From: Hyaloperonospora brassicae
Lineage: Eukaryota > Oomycota > Peronosporomycetes > Peronosporales > Peronosporaceae
DNA length: 64,000 bases
Assembly: GCA_947650285.1 (NCBI GenBank)
Contig: CANTFL010001128.1
Location: 20,637-84,636, forward strand
Direction of reading: 5' to 3'
The notes under the pieces were generated by a model. The model did not search any database. It was given only the letters and a program-made list of their open reading frames with translations, and had not been told where the DNA came from. Every line of letters begins with the position of its first letter. Positions within the stretch are counted from its first letter, which is position 1. Below are positions 21,297 through 35,100 of the stretch, one piece after another. Made by a program: the position numbers and the translations under genes.

Positions 21297-23078
21297 ATGG
21301 ATAGACCGGACGTCGAGATGGCGGACGTCGAGCAGGTGCATCCACTCCAGACGCGGTTCGAGGACGCAGAGGATCTGGTCGCAGCGTTGCCATTGAACGG
21401 ATCGTCGTCTGACGAGGCGATTCGAGCGTTCCAGGCCATTATTGCTTACGGTACGCCCGCCCCGTTCGTGGGTCGCTCGTGTGGCGATGGATTTTATCTG
21501 GATAAAATCTGGCGTCGACGATCGAGTACTGACCGCACCGGTTTGTGGCATGGGGTCTGTGTCTATGTCAGCCGAAGAAGACGCCGCGCTGGAGCACGTG
21601 CAGCGTGTGCAGGAGCACGCGATCTACAAACTGGCGCAGCTGTACATCCAGTTTGGCCGCGAAAAAGAGCTGGCTACGCTGCTGCAGTCGCTGCGGCCTC
21701 TCTTTGCCACGTTGGCCCGCGCCAAGACGGGCAAGATTGGTACGGCCAGCTGGTGGATGACGAGGAGAGTGCTGTGTGGCGATCTACCGACTGACAGAGC
21801 GGGCGGTTGTGATGTGTGAATGCAGTGCGCACAGTGATTGACATGGTGGCCAAAGTGAAGGTGCTGGACGCGGAGAAGGCGCTGCAGCTACAGGCTGACC
21901 TGTGTCTCGACTCGATCGAATGGTGCAATCGCGAGAAGCACACGTTCCTGCGTCAGCGCGTCGAGGCGCGTCTGGCCTCTATCTACTTTCAGCAGAACAA
22001 ATTCCAGCCGGCGTTGGATCTCATTACCGAGCTGCTCCGCGAGATCAAGAAGCTGGACGACAAGCAGTTGCTGGTAGAAATCCACCTCGTGGAGAGCAAG
22101 CTGCATCACGCGCTGCGCAATGTACCCAAGGCCAAAGCAGCGCTGACTGCGGCGCGTAGTATTTCCAACACGATCTACGTCGTGCCGCGCACCCAGGCGC
22201 AGATTGACCAGATGTCGGGCATCCTCCACGCGGAAGAAAGCGACTACAAGACAGCTTACTCGTACTTTTTCGAGGCTTTCGAAGCACTGGCGACTTTAGA
22301 TGAGGTAGAGGGGTTGAAGTGCCTCAAGTACATGCTGCTCGCGAAGATTGCTAGCGGCGGTGCGAGCGAGGTGACTCTCATCATGAACAGTAAGCAGGCA
22401 ATGAAGTATGTCGGCATCGATTTGGAGGCGATGCAGGCGGTCGGCAAGGCGCACGAACAGCGCTCCCTGGAGCAGTTTGAAGCTGCGACGAAGAAATACG
22501 CACTTCGTACGTTGGTCCAAATCCACTCGTAGTGCTACTTGAGGCTAAGCGCTAATTTTGTGGTGTTGCTGATGCCAGAGCTTGCGGATGATGCACTGAT
22601 CAAGAACCACCTGGGCAAGCTGTACGAGCAGCTTCTCGAGAGCAACCTGATCAAGATCATCCAGCCTTTCTCCTGCGTCGAGATTGCACACGTTGCCAAG
22701 TTGATCAAGCTGCCACTGTTACAGATCGAGTTAAAGTAAGCACTGGTTGCGGGCTGTCGTTGCTGCTGTACGCAGTGTTGTTGACCTATCGTGCGAATGT
22801 GTACTTTCGCAGGTTATCGCAAATGATCCTGGACCACAAATTCCACGGCATTTTGGACCAGGGCAAAGGGCAGTTGATCGTCTACGACAGTCCCATTGAC
22901 GATGTAAGCTGCCGCTATCTTTATTTTTGCCGGCGTTGCGTGTATGAGAAGTACGATGTGGCCTTACGTGTTGTTCTGCGATGTGTAGAAAACATATGCC
23001 TCCGGTCTGGGTGTCATTGAGAACGTCGGGCACATCGTAGACAACCTTTTCCGACGTGCCGACAAGCTGCACGCGTAG
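21297..23078 (+). CDS. RPN6: 26S proteasome lid subunit RPN6 (PSMD11)
   Basis: Six exons: 21297-21450, 21572-21739, 21826-22506, 22579-22735, 22813-22903, 22989-23078. Introns are 121, 86, 72, 77 and 85 bp with GTACGC, GTACGG, GTACGT, GTAAGC and GTAAGC donors, and every junction keeps phase, giving 446 residues. The N-terminal helical repeats run from [20 protein letters not shown] through [20 protein letters not shown]. The PCI domain covers about residues 300-415 ([20 protein letters not shown], then [20 protein letters not shown]). The C-terminal helix ([15 protein letters not shown]) closes the protein. RPN6 clamps the lid to the 20S-Rpt ring. Length and domain order match the family (about 420 residues). 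Confidence 0.95.
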
Positions 23079-25250
23079 GTACAGAGCGAGCGATGCACTC
23101 GCAGAAGGTTTGGGCCACCTGCCGGTCGTGGCCAGACTTTCCAGGACTTGAAGTAAACGGACGCAGACCTGGGAACGCGTGAGCAGTACCAATGGCTTTA
23201 CATCGTTCAAGGAAGGGTGGCATACGTTTTCTTGTGTCTTGTGGATGCATGATGCTCAGTCGTGTCGGTAGGAGTGGACATAGCCGACTTGTGTAGGGCA
23301 GCATGTCCTTGATGCGCTTCTTGTCGCACATCGTACGGTCGAGCTCCTACGACTGCATGATATCCTTATCACATTCGGACGTCAAAAGGTTGTTGTTTTG
23401 TTTACGGGGCTCATAGCAAGCAAGGAAAAAAGCTTCTTGACGACCCATGTCGATTCTTCTTGCGTCGCGTACTGGTCACCGCTCTAAGTTCGTGCAAAAC
23501 GTACGTTCAATGGCTGATCGCCATGCGGGAGTTCAGGATCGATCGCCGGTCGTACAAATGTGCATCTCCGTTCAAGAACTAGCATGGACGATTTTGACTA
23601 AACGTTTTCCGAACAATTTTTACAACTTTCGGAGACGATCTGTGACGGTCAGATTACTCATTTATTCGACAAATACTGATCAGACACCAGAATTACCCGG
23701 TCACGAAGCGCGTCAAGACAAACTATAGTTTGGGGTTTGAAAGTGATCACTAACAAGGGAACGTATCAGCCATTGCTAGTTGTGGACGGTCGTTGCTGTT
23801 GCACGCAGCGGTTTGACCGGCACGAAGCTACAGCTCTCGAAAGGAACACATCAAACTGCAGGCGGTCAGTCGTCTACTTGAAAAAGGAGACAACTGCGCT
23901 TGTACTGACACAGTAATCGCTGAGCTACACCGACAACATTGCAGGCAGGTGTCGTGACATTTACAGTAATATGCGCGGGGGAAGAAAGAACGCTACCGGA
24001 TACGTCAGCCTGAGGCAAAATGCGAAGTGTGTATAACATAGTTCAGCTTGTCAATACAATCTGTTTCAGCCTTCTTTGCTTACATCTCAATACAAACATG
24101 GGCTGTAACTTTTTTGCTCGCCATCCTCGCGCGCACATAGCATAACATGTACGTTCCTAAATTGATATGATGGTCTGTGTCAACCAATAAGCAAAAGCCA
24201 CCTGCAAATGTTGCGCTTTTACGTAATATCACGAGTGTATCCTACTAAGATGACAGTCGCTTTGACATCGGTTCATGTCAATATCATGCAACAGGCTCCC
24301 TTGACTCACAGCTCCTAACGCATATCACTTTATCATGGCAAGCGCTGCAGGCTTACGTAATTACCCAGCACTGTGATTCGAGATAGATAGCTACGTATTT
24401 ATACAAACGCCGCAGCACTCTCCCGGCTCAACGCAGGTGACGCTGAGAATCCCCCCTTCAGCGCAGACATCATCAATCCTCGAGATCTCATCGGCAGGGC
24501 CACCGCGATAAGTCCCCGGGCCGAGGCAGTATCGCGCTCCGGATTTTAGGGCAACGCAAGCTTGCAATTCGCAAGTTCGACGGTACCGTAATGTAATTTG
24601 GGCTGGGATTAGCATTTTTCGACTGGAGGTAGACCTTTTGGTGTCAAGTTGACATGGCTCAAGATTCGTGCGGGCTTCTGTGGAGCGAAAATATCGAGAC
24701 TGACGCGCTCGTAAGTATACCCTTGGGACCTCCTAACTTTGCTTCAACAGGCAGGTTGACTCGTGGTGGGCTGTGCTGCCGACGATGCAGTACGTGATGC
24801 AGTACGTGATGCAATGCGTGCTAGACACGCTCAGACAACGATCACAGCAGCACAAGCTATAGTGATCTTCACGAATTACAAAGAGATCAAGGGCTCGCGA
24901 CGGGAGCACCTTTACCGAGTGGCTGTCAGTGACGCCGCAGATGACGTCGAGCTGCAAGTACTGGACAACATTGTCAGGTATGCGTCACTCAAGTATTCGA
25001 AGATACTCATAGCAAAGTATGATTCGCACCTTTGTTACTACCTTGTGCACGCGGACGAGCTAGTTCACTTTTCATAAGCCATCAAGATGAAAGCTCGATC
25101 AGGACGTTTTTTCGAAAAAGATATTGTGGTGCACGCGGACAAGTCCACGACGCGCACTTGCTACGGAAGCGGCAAGGTGGGGCACGTCAAGGCTGAATAT
25201 CGCAATAAAAGAACTAGTGATACGAATGACGTTCGTGAGGCAAGCGTGAT
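23079..25250. other. Gene-poor stretch before the copia element
   Basis: No gene I can support. Short open frames (for example 23447-23728 plus, 24391-24615 minus, the latter Cys-rich, and 24763-25077 plus) show no known domain. The part after about 24650 probably belongs to the decayed copia element (gag side), but I cannot align it. Confidence 0.35.
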
Positions 25251-25354
25251 GGCAACATGATGCTTTCCTCTGGAAAAGGCAAAGTAGGCAAGGACTTGCG
25301 TGCCGTCAAGAACGACCTGGCGATGGCGATAGGCGACGATGGAGACACTAGAGA

Positions 25355-25730
25355 TGACGACCGGTCCGTCGATGATGGTTCTAGTCGCTACCTTGTCAAT
25401 GATCTTACACTGATGCGGGACGCACAAGATTTTATAAAAAAGAGAGTCTCATTGCTGACGGGAAAACGATAAGGCTTTAGCGGGTCGGCAACGTACTACT
25501 TACAGTGCTTGCAAAGGACAGAAGAAAACTGCGACGTTTTCAGAGGTTTTCCTTATCCCGATCTAGCGCGCTGCGTCATATCATACTACAAGATCTTGCG
25601 CAAGGGTTTTGGCCTTATTTATGGTGGTGCGACGCGCGTTCTGGCGAGACGCACAGACGGCGAAGTCGCGTTTGATGTGTCGATGAAGTTCGAGGTGCTA
25701 TTATTGATAAGAGTGGAACCAGCACGTGAT
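25355..25730 (+). pseudogene. copia protease region remnant
   Basis: DDGSSRYLVNDLTLMRDAQ at about 25370-25430 corresponds to the copia protease active-site block (usually D-S-G-[AS]-S-x-H-L). It is followed in another frame by ESLIADGKTIRL and then LARCVISYYKILRKGFGLIY and RVLARRTDGEVAFDV at about 25565-25680, the conserved region after the protease. At least two frameshifts. Confidence 0.72.
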
Positions 25731-26229
25731 ACACGCAAGCCAATCGATAGGCTGACATCGATTTAGGTTTGAGAACATTCGCCGAAGAGACTGGTTATGC
25801 TACATATACGGGCTCCTTTCTACGTTTCCACCTGAGACTTGTACACCTCACTTTCGACAACATCAAAAATGTGTCCAAATACCCAGCGTCCGATATCAAG
25901 CTCACGAATACCAAGCGCCCGACATGTATCTTTTCTCGCATGAAAAGAATACGAAGCATGTTCAGACGCAGAGAACACTGATAAAAATACGCCTATCAAC
26001 ATAATCGGTGGATTGATTTGCTCAGAGTGTGAGGTCCCGATTACCCGAAGGATCAGCTCAGGGATTGTAATATTGTGAACTTCGTAGATCGCAAATCGAA
26101 CTACAGTCGCGCCTTTCTGACGTTTACTGAGGACTAAGCTGCGTATAATTTTAAGACTTCTGGATATCTCGAGCGCCGGTTCAACTGCCGTTTCCACGCG
26201 ATTCGCACATACGGGGGGGGGTGCGTACG

Positions 26230-26645
26230 CCAATGTTCACCCATTTTGCAAGTCTACAGGTATTGCGCGGTATAACAGCGAGGAGAGAATTCAGGCGTCA
26301 AACGGCAAGGAGGAGCGCATGCATAGGACGGTGCTGAATATGGCGTGATGCATGCTTTCCGCCAGTCGTCTTCGGTGTCGTTTTAGGGTGACGCTGTCGA
26401 GTATGATGCATATATACTTAGCCGGGGCTCAACAAATGCACACGCAAAGCGTGCATCACCGATGGAATTACTGGTTAAGCACGCGCCCGACCTGCTCTAT
26501 ATCGTCGCTTTCGGATCGGTCTGCTCGATTTATGAAGACCCTGGCAAGAATTCGCCAGCTCAATGAGTGCAGTTTGGCGTCATTATTGGTCGCATTGTTA
26601 AGTATGAGGGTTAAGAATGATCATATAGAAGGTGAACAAGGTCAC
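26230..26645 (+). pseudogene. copia integrase remnant
   Basis: SNGKEERMHRTVLNMA (about 26300-26345) holds the catalytic Glu block. After a frameshift, GDAVEYDAYILSRGSTNAHA and LYIVAFGSVCSIYEDPGK (about 26390-26550) match the region after the core (the WGDAV..A.Y..NR block of copia integrases). Stops follow at about 26563. Confidence 0.78.
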
Positions 26646-27219
26646 GGTCACATAGCACATACGAAATATCGAATGTCAAATCCCTCAGCGTGGAGCAGAA
26701 TGATCAGCTTCAACGCGCACTCGAGGTTGGAGATCAGGCGACGGTGATTGACGCACCCAGTGCAGACAATACTACGCCTAGTTCAATTCCTGTAGCAAAC
26801 GTTGCTGCAGAAGACAAGGTGTCAGCACGAAGATGACGTGTTGAAAATAAGAAGGCGAAGTCTTGGACGTGTGTGGCTTATAGGAAGTACAGTGCGACAA
26901 AGCGCAAGCAAGGATCAGGCGATCGGGTGGAGACAGCTCATACAAAAGGTGTGCAACACGAAAGTGTGTTAGCGCATATGCACGAGAGCGACCCCAAAAG
27001 CTATGGGGAAGCGACGCGCAGCGCAGAGAGGAAGAAAGGTCTAGAATAAAACAATGCAAGGGGAGATACAAGCTCTCCACGAAAACTTCGTATGGAGCCT
27101 AATCAAGCGACCTGAAGAAAGCAACGGGTCGCGCTAAAAGTGGGTCTACATGAGATAGAACAATACTAGCGGTCTCCTCGAGCGTCTGAAGACAAGAATG
27201 TGGCATGCGGCAACAAATA

Positions 27220-27650
27220 GTTCTTCCGGGTCGACATCCCAAATTCGCCTTCGCGGCCGTAGCGAATATGTCTACCGTGAAGGTGGTCTTGGCTCTTGCG
27301 GCAATATGGGGCGCGCTGGCGAATTCCGGAGACATCTCCGACGCCTGAATTCAGGTTTAAAAAAGCGTATTTATCGATTTACCTGCATTCTCCAGTCGAT
27401 GGATGTCATCGAGGACGCTCTAGAGCTGCACATAAGCTTGTAATGCCTCAAGCTGGTCGGAAGACTTTCAATATTATTTTTGGACGCTCGATTGCTGACG
27501 CTGGATTTATCCAGTGTGTGTCAGACATCTGCCTTTACTATAAGGTCGATGACGGTCAGCTAATACTCAAGGGGGGGGTGCACGTGGACGATCTGCTGGT
27601 CACCGGAACTGACACAGCTGCTGTCGGCCTCATCTTTACACAGCTTTAAG
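27220..27650 (+). pseudogene. copia reverse transcriptase remnant
   Basis: PKFAFAAVANMSTVKVVLAL opens the RT-like part at about 27238. A frameshift leads to AGRKTFNIIFGRSIADAGF and SDICLYYKVDDGQLILKGG, then HVDDLLVTGTD at about 27585. The catalytic Asp pair is intact, with His for the usual Tyr. It ends at a stop at 27649. Confidence 0.85.
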
Positions 27651-28389
27651 TTATATGCATGTACATCCTTGGCGTCCTCAGCAATTGTTCATAATGCGCA
27701 TTTTATGAAGAGAGAAAGCATGGTTAATGACTGCTATATTAAAAGCGCGTCACATGCCCCCCCCCCTCGCCGGGGACCTCGCCAGTGGTTTTACCAATAT
27801 GGAAGTTAGATATTGCTTTATCCTGCGCTAAACGACTAAGAACCTTCTATAACATAGCATAACCACCACAAATAACCCACTATAACTACCAAACCTGGCA
27901 TCTGGGGCGTCGACCCGGAAAGAAGTGTCCGCTATGACACACAGCTCCACTTCCAACAGCGTTGCTATCGACGTCGACAGCAGCTACGTTCTGAACCAGT
28001 CGGAATCCATTGGAGATCTGCTACGCGGGCGTGGACTTAACAGCACCAACTCGACATGATCCTCGATTGGGGTATATGATTATGTAGTGCAGCCATGAGA
28101 TGCGTGCTTTTGAGTGCGGGAAGAGACGGCGGGATCCGGTTATTCGAAAGCTCTAAATAATTGTCAGGAGTCTACAATGTGTAGGGTGCTGCACGCGCCC
28201 GGACATTATGGTCGCCGTGCAGTACGCAACGCGCCAGCCCATTAGACACGACTGCACGGTGTCAAGATCTCGAAGCGGATCGCGGGTTTACTAAAAGGTA
28301 CTCGCGAAAGTAATCTGCGCATGGAGCCGAAGATGGTCTACGATGGCGAGCTGTAGCTTGAGTACTTTTCGAACGCCGACTTCGCCGCT

Positions 28390-28858
28390 GACAATTTGAA
28401 GGAACGACTTTTGACTGAAGGCACCATCTGGGTGGACGGGATCACGTTGGGTGGACGGCGAGAAGCAGGGTGGGGAATGTTTTCCACGATAGAGGCGGAG
28501 TTTGTCGTCACTTCAGAGCAGGCGAACGAGCTGCTCGGCATCAGGGAGATGCTATGTGAAATCGAGAATCCGCCTGCGCTCTTGGTGGCACTACACTTAG
28601 ATACAAAAGCAGCGTTGAAAGCGATTGTTGGGCAAGACATCGTCGCCAAAGGCGAATTTCATGAACGTACGTCTTAAAATCTTCTGCGAATACTCCCGTT
28701 TTGGTGTAGTCGCGGTGCATTACGTGCGCTCAAAGCTGCAATTAGAGGATCTGTTATCAAAAGCCTTTATTCTGCAAACCTTGCTAGCTTGTGAAATTTA
28801 CTGCGACTTAAGTGACTGCAATGAGTCATTGTCAAAGAGGGTTGTTAAAACATAGTGT
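28390..28858 (+). pseudogene. copia RNase H remnant
   Basis: Two frames joined near 28660: STIEAEFVVTSEQANELLGI and LHLDTKAALKAIVGQ in the first, FMNVRLKIFCEYSRFGVVAV and HYVRSKLQLEDLLSKAF in the second. This is the typical end of copia pol (S-x-x-EAE, D-x-x-x-A, D-L-L-[TS]-K). Confidence 0.85.
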
Positions 28859-28860
28859 CG

Positions 28861-31800
28861 TCACAAGTACGAGTGAGCGTGAGGCGCGCCGAATGTCGAT
28901 GGAAAGGCGGCCGCTTACTTTGTGTTCGCATTGCGATAACATTGTGTGACACGATATGCGGTATTTGCAAATCAAACATTTACGAGCATCAATCTTGAGG
29001 TTTGACGGAAGGAAGAATCCTGCTAGCAAAGGGATTTATCGCATCATCATTCGCTTCTTAATCAATATGAAAACACGCAATGCAATAATGATTCTCTCTT
29101 GCCATATCGCCGAGACGCTTTGCGTGGATCCCCGTCATTATGCTTTTCACCCATACATTTGCCTCATGGAACGAACTTGGATCTTCAAGCATCCCCGGCA
29201 AGCTACACGCGTCTGTTGGTCTATATTCGACGACTATGATATTTGTCCACTGCAATTATCCACCGACTCCAATATTTGCCAACTGTATTATTTGCCGAGA
29301 CAAATACGCCGGTTGTAACATTCGGTATCTCATTATGTACGCGTTCCATACACCACGTCTGATACTAGACTGAACAGTTGGGTCTAGACAGGGCGATTCG
29401 GAAGATGAAAATGGGGTAAGACAATATGTATAATTTGTTCTGCACCAAATTGAAGAGGTAACAAAGACAGAGTCTCCTTATCGGGAATTGCAACTCCTTC
29501 TTATGTATGCTGAAATACTATCCAAGACTGAAAACCTGGGCTCATGGGAACTAATCAGATCTAGATCGATAGCTGATTGGCGGTCAAGATCTCAATTACC
29601 AATAACTCACCGGATAAGAATACGATGCGCTCTACCCGCTGAATGGTTTTAGCCCTGTCTACTTATACGCATGGCGTATGATGATATCGTACCTCACTTA
29701 TGTACATTTCAGGACCATTTTACAAAAGTATTGGTGAACATACTAGCATGTGTTTTCTCATCAATGGGCGTACAAAAGATTCAGATTAGGAGAATGCTTT
29801 CCGCTGATAGTAAGCGCGCGAGTTGCGCTTTACCAGATTCGAGTAAAGAATATCATAGATAGCTCTGAATGTCGTGCCGTGGCATTATACACTCTTATGA
29901 CCCGCCCATACCGTTTTTATACGGCTTTGTAGCATATATGTCGCGAAATTTGAGCCATATGACTTAGAAGTACAAGCACCGCCAATTGTGCATGCCATAT
30001 TCCACCTCGATATCCCATCGTCTTCGATGCAATGAGCTCCGATGGAAGTTGTCAAGCTCACAAAAAATATGCAAAGGTCGTATCTTTTTCGAATACCTTT
30101 ACTTAAGCCTCGGCATTTAAGCTTTGGCAGCTGCTTTTCTTTCCTTACATCTCTGTGGCCCCACACCCAAGTAAGAATGAAGGTCTACGGTAAGCGCGAT
30201 TTACAGGTCGCCGACGCAGTGTACGCCGACTATGAGATGTACGATGACCTCGCCTGAGGCTCACCGGCTCGTGGTGTAGAATGTCAAGAATCAGCTTGAT
30301 AATTTCACACGAATCATGCCATATCGAACTTATTATCTCAATAGCTACGACACGCTGCGCCGATAAAGCAATACTATTCTTTATTCAGCCGCGTCAATGT
30401 GATGCTGAACGAGCTTGACAATCGCAACAGTTTACTTATCCTCTTGTAGGGCAAACAACATGGTGCTTACGGCCGAGCCACCATCGGTCAAAATCGATTA
30501 TACGACCGCAGCTTACTCGAAGTTGCTAAATAAGAGAAGCCTCCTCGATCGACGTGAAGCGATCCTTGCCCTCTACTTACATGGTGGATGATGCCGTGAT
30601 CATTAGTCGGTCTACTATAGTACTATTACGTGTATAGAATGGTCATCGTATACATTAAGGATAGGGAGCCAACGCTAGGAAGCTATCTACACTGGTAACA
30701 GTGTCGACATGTGCCACAGAATCTGACGTACACTGTAGAATGTGGAGGAGGTGTGATTAACAAAGGGGTTACGCTTGATTGAAAAACGAAACGAAAACTG
30801 TAATATCATTGACATGTCACCAAATAAGCTAACGTTCTTCCCTTTGCTCGGACCATATGACAGGCCGCGAGAATGACTCCAGTTGCAGATAGCTTGGAGC
30901 ATTTGCCGATCAGATACATTTCGTGGACACATCTAAGGGCGCGTGTATTCTTTTGCGCTTTATTCACTGCGTGGACAAGCCAAATTACGAATTGTACCCA
31001 CATGCACATCCATGCACAACATTGTATGGCCGTAGCATCTTCAGAGCTGTCGTTAGCAGTTACTATCCAAATCTGCCGAGCGTTCGAAGACGATGCCACA
31101 AATTGCAAACACATTTGACGAGAATGTGGTGGATACTACGCCCGGTCTATATTGCAACCTTGTGAAACCAACGTACTCGATTCGTGTCGAGCCAAGGAGA
31201 CTTGAGCACACAGTAGAGCGTACGGGTTCGTGCAAAGAGACCTCACGCATCTTAGGGCACTAGCTGCAAGAAGACAAAGACGGCTTCGCTCATAAGTAAG
31301 TAAAGGATCGCGCCTACCGTTACCTACTGTACAAGGCTTCTCGTTCAGTCACTCGACAGACAGGGCACCACACGAAGTGGTAAGCCACGCTCAACAATCG
31401 GATCGACTTTAGCCACTGGCGTTGCTTACCCGGCTTTGGAAATTGGAGGCATCTTGCAAACCACAATAACGCTCGATAGACTGTCTCTTCCTTTCTCTTT
31501 CCCTGCTATAACCATATGAAATGACAAACATAGATGTTGACAACTTGGTCATCCATTGCGCGCGTCTGGTATCAGTTGGTGGTTCCATCAACTGAGATCA
31601 TTGTCCATATCAGCCAATGAGTCGTGGGTCATCAACTACGAAGAACATGATACGCAACGATGATATCCATCTTGACATTCTCTACACGTAGATGGCATGC
31701 TTATCGGGTCACCCCGCAACACAACGCACACTGACATGGCCAGTAAAATGCGTTGCACGAGTAGCATTGATATCAAGCGCTGTTTCTTATTCTTCCAAAG

Positions 31801-32151
31801 AGCGATGAAAAGGACGCAACACTTCAACTACCTATCGAGCACTTCAACTTTCTTACACGTTGCTGCTGGGTAAAACCAAAACGACCGTCACGTGTCACAA
31901 CTCTATTCCATCGAACCCTCGTGACATGCAGTCCATCTGTTCTTTTACAATAGCAGTTCTCTTTTTTCGTCGTACGTACTGCGTGTTCACCACGACATGT
32001 CCCATCGCATGACCATCAACTGCCTCCGCCTCCACTAAAGAAAAGCGAAGCTTTCCACCTCTAACTGCCCGTTGTTTTTTTAGATGCACGCGTGAGGTCC
32101 TTTTCTCTCATTGGTAGAAAAGCAGACTGCAAGTCCGCAGTCGCTCGTCAC
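28861..32151. other. Gene-poor stretch upstream of PIEZO
   Basis: About 3.3 kb with only short open frames (none over about 120 codons) and no recognisable domain, RNA gene or terminal repeat. Probably old decayed transposon sequence. The last few hundred bases must contain the PIEZO promoter. Confidence 0.4.
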
Positions 32152-35100
32152 ATGTTGCGGGATGTGCAGCAGCGCGACGCCGCGTCCCTCGCGCCGGTCG
32201 ACGGCGACGGCCACGAGCGCATTGTGCTCACGCCCACTCCGTCCCACGACACTGGCGATCAAGGCTACGACCTCGTGTCGATGTCGTCCGTCCCGTCACG
32301 CGCGCTGCCCCGTCCGAAGACCCGCAGTCGCGTCCACACTCTCACTGCAACAAAAGCGCTTTTTGCCGCGTGTCTCGTCCTGGCCGCCAGTGTGCGCGCG
32401 ACGGTCGTGTCGCTGCTCTATTTGTTCGCGTTTTGCTGCAGCATTGCGCAATGGTCGTTCGAGTCTCGAGCGCTTGCGTTGCTGACTCTGTTTGTAGCGC
32501 TTGTGGCGTGTGTCGGTCACGGCGCGATCCAAAGCATTGACGGGCGTCGACACAGTGGCGATGCTGCAAGTGTAGCTGCAGTACTTGGCTTCTCGTCGAC
32601 GCACAGGACTGTGCTCGAGTACTTGCAGGCAATTGGGGTCGACGGGCTCGTGCTGGTGAGCAGTTGTGTGCACTATTGGAGTGTAAGACGCGCACGACGC
32701 AAGCGGCTGTCGATGGAAAAGCAGAAGCAAGACACGAGTCAACAGCACTTGGATCTATTTGAAATGGGTGTGCAGTTCGTAACTGCTGGTGAACCCGAGC
32801 GGAATCGGAGCTGCTCGACGCTCCGAGTGGTAGAGCTCTTGACGGCGCTGCTGCTTTTTCTCACATCTGTGTCGGTGCCGGCGTTTGCCTCGGGAGTGCT
32901 CTATCTCGTGCTGGTCGGGCGCTTGATTGTGTACACAGTATGTGTACGGAAGGTGACCGTGCAGGAGCTTGTCGCTCGCGAATCGAGTGCTTCGTTTACA
33001 AGCTGTTTCTTGGGCCCAGTAGTCACGAACGTACTGCTGGGGTGTTGCCTCGTTATCGTGCTTTCGTGGTACGCATTGCGTCACTGATAGACTGTTGGAA
33101 CGGCGTAGTGCTGATGTAGTCGACTGTTTTCTTTCAACCTGTTGTTGTGTGTGTCTTAGGTATGTGTTTCATTTGGATCCGTTGACAAACGATGTGACTG
33201 CGCGGACAGTTGCTAAGTATGCTGGTTTTGCCAACTTCCGTGACCGCGGCGTGCAGTGGCAGTACTTCCTCTTCGCGGGGTTCCTGTTCTTGCTCTTTGT
33301 CAGCTGTGCCAAGTTGCGTTCCTTGCATCATGCAGCAGCGATCCAGGATAAAGCTGGTTGTGCTAGAAGCCGCGCGTCTGGGTATTGGAACAACGATACT
33401 ATGGCAGCTGACTTTGGATCCGTTAACAGTAGCGCTGCGCAAGCACTGCTTAGTCGACGCCGGACGGAGAGTGACGACATCCAGAAACTTCTGAGCAAGC
33501 AGTCGATTGTTGTGCGTGCTTTTGCCCGCGACGGGGGTCTTTTGCTGGGCAGCGCAGCGGCAATCGTCTGGTGTGTATCGTATCCGTCATACTTGTCAGC
33601 TCCATTGTTAGGACTGGCGTTTGTGACGATTGCGGTGTTCGGCCTGCTGTCGTCATCGATCTTCATGTGGCTGTTTATCGCATATGGAACACTAGTGGTG
33701 CTGGCGGAGTACACGAGCAATCTCACGATTAACTTTGTGCCGGGTGACTTGTCGGCGTACGGCTTGCGAGTGTTTGACTACCCGATTTTGCATATCGGCG
33801 CGCATACGCTTTGTGCCGTATTCATGTTCTTGTCCATCCGAACACAGTGGCATTATCGAGACGTTCTCCGTGAGTCTCGAAAACGTCGCAACAGGACGAA
33901 AAGAGCCGACGTTGACAATGACGTCGATAATGGCGACGAGGTGGTTCAGGACAGAGCGAGTTATGCAAACTTTGTGCGTCTGGCCAAATTACGCCGGGTA
34001 AGATCGATATGGAGGTCTTGTCGCAAACAACATTCAGTAACGCTCTCGTTTTTCCGTGATTCTAGCAACTCCAACAAGGGTGGCGTCCTGCTGTACACGT
34101 GTGGATACTGGATGCGAGGCAATTTGTCGTTTTGCATTTGGACGTGCTAGTTCTTGCTACGATTTTGAGTATGTTTTATATTTGCAGATTGGTTTTTGGT
34201 ATGTTAACTGATTGACGTTGCAACTTGTCGTATTTGTAGTCGTGACACTGAGTACTGATGTATCATTTCTTCAAGTGGGATACCTGGTGCTTGCTGCGCT
34301 GCTCATGCTGTTTTTCAAACAGCGACGGCGCTTCTGGCGTGTGCTACTGCTGTATGCGCTTGGAGCATGCTTTGCGGTGTTTATTTGGAACGTCGAGTGC
34401 ACGGGGAATTCTGGGCTGGAGCTTTTTGGTTTACAATGCTACTGCCCTGATATGCGCACATGGAGATCATTGTGGCCGACGTTATTTAGCGCTCAGCTTT
34501 TGATCATCTTTCAGTTGGTGTTCCAGCTTGTGATTTACGTGACGAACAGTGAAGCAATTGAGGAACACGTGGAAACCAAAGAGCATGTTCGACAGAAGCC
34601 CGTGTTTTTTGTATCTCGCTTGGCCGTCGAAATCGACAATTGCTTTCGTATTTGTGGAGTACTGTTTTGCTACGCAGGTTTCATTGTCGTGGCTGTTCAG
34701 TTCGAAACTGGACCAACCACTTTGAGCACCACGGTGATCGGAGGCGTGCAATTGGTGTTGTTCATTGTCACATTTGGCTATCAATTGGTGACTTTTGCGC
34801 CAAGAACGTCCATGGTGCTGAAGCTGTTGTGGTCGTTAGCACTGCTGATTGAAGTCACGATTTTGGTGGTGCGATACATCTACCAATTTGAACAGGTGTC
34901 AAGCTACATGGAATTGCACTTGTTCACTCCGTCTTTCGTTTCAGCTCAAGACTTCGGACTTGAGTACCATGCGTCTACTGGCGGAATCTCAGACGTGTTT
35001 GTGTACCTGCTGCCCACATCAGTCCTAACGGGGCTCTGTTTTTGGCAGCTTTCGTCCATGAGGAAGGATATTATGCCATATGATTTCTTCAGTGCCGACC

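Larger units (their letters stand above)
25257..28860 (+). mobile_element. Degenerate Ty1/copia retrotransposon
   Basis: Protease, integrase, reverse transcriptase and RNase H pieces occur in that order on the plus strand, which is the Ty1/copia order. All are frameshifted. Just after the RNase H end, GTCAAAGAGGG is followed by TGTTAAAACATAG at 28843, which could be a polypurine tract and LTR start. I found no second copy of that start upstream, so the LTRs are not defined. Confidence 0.82.
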
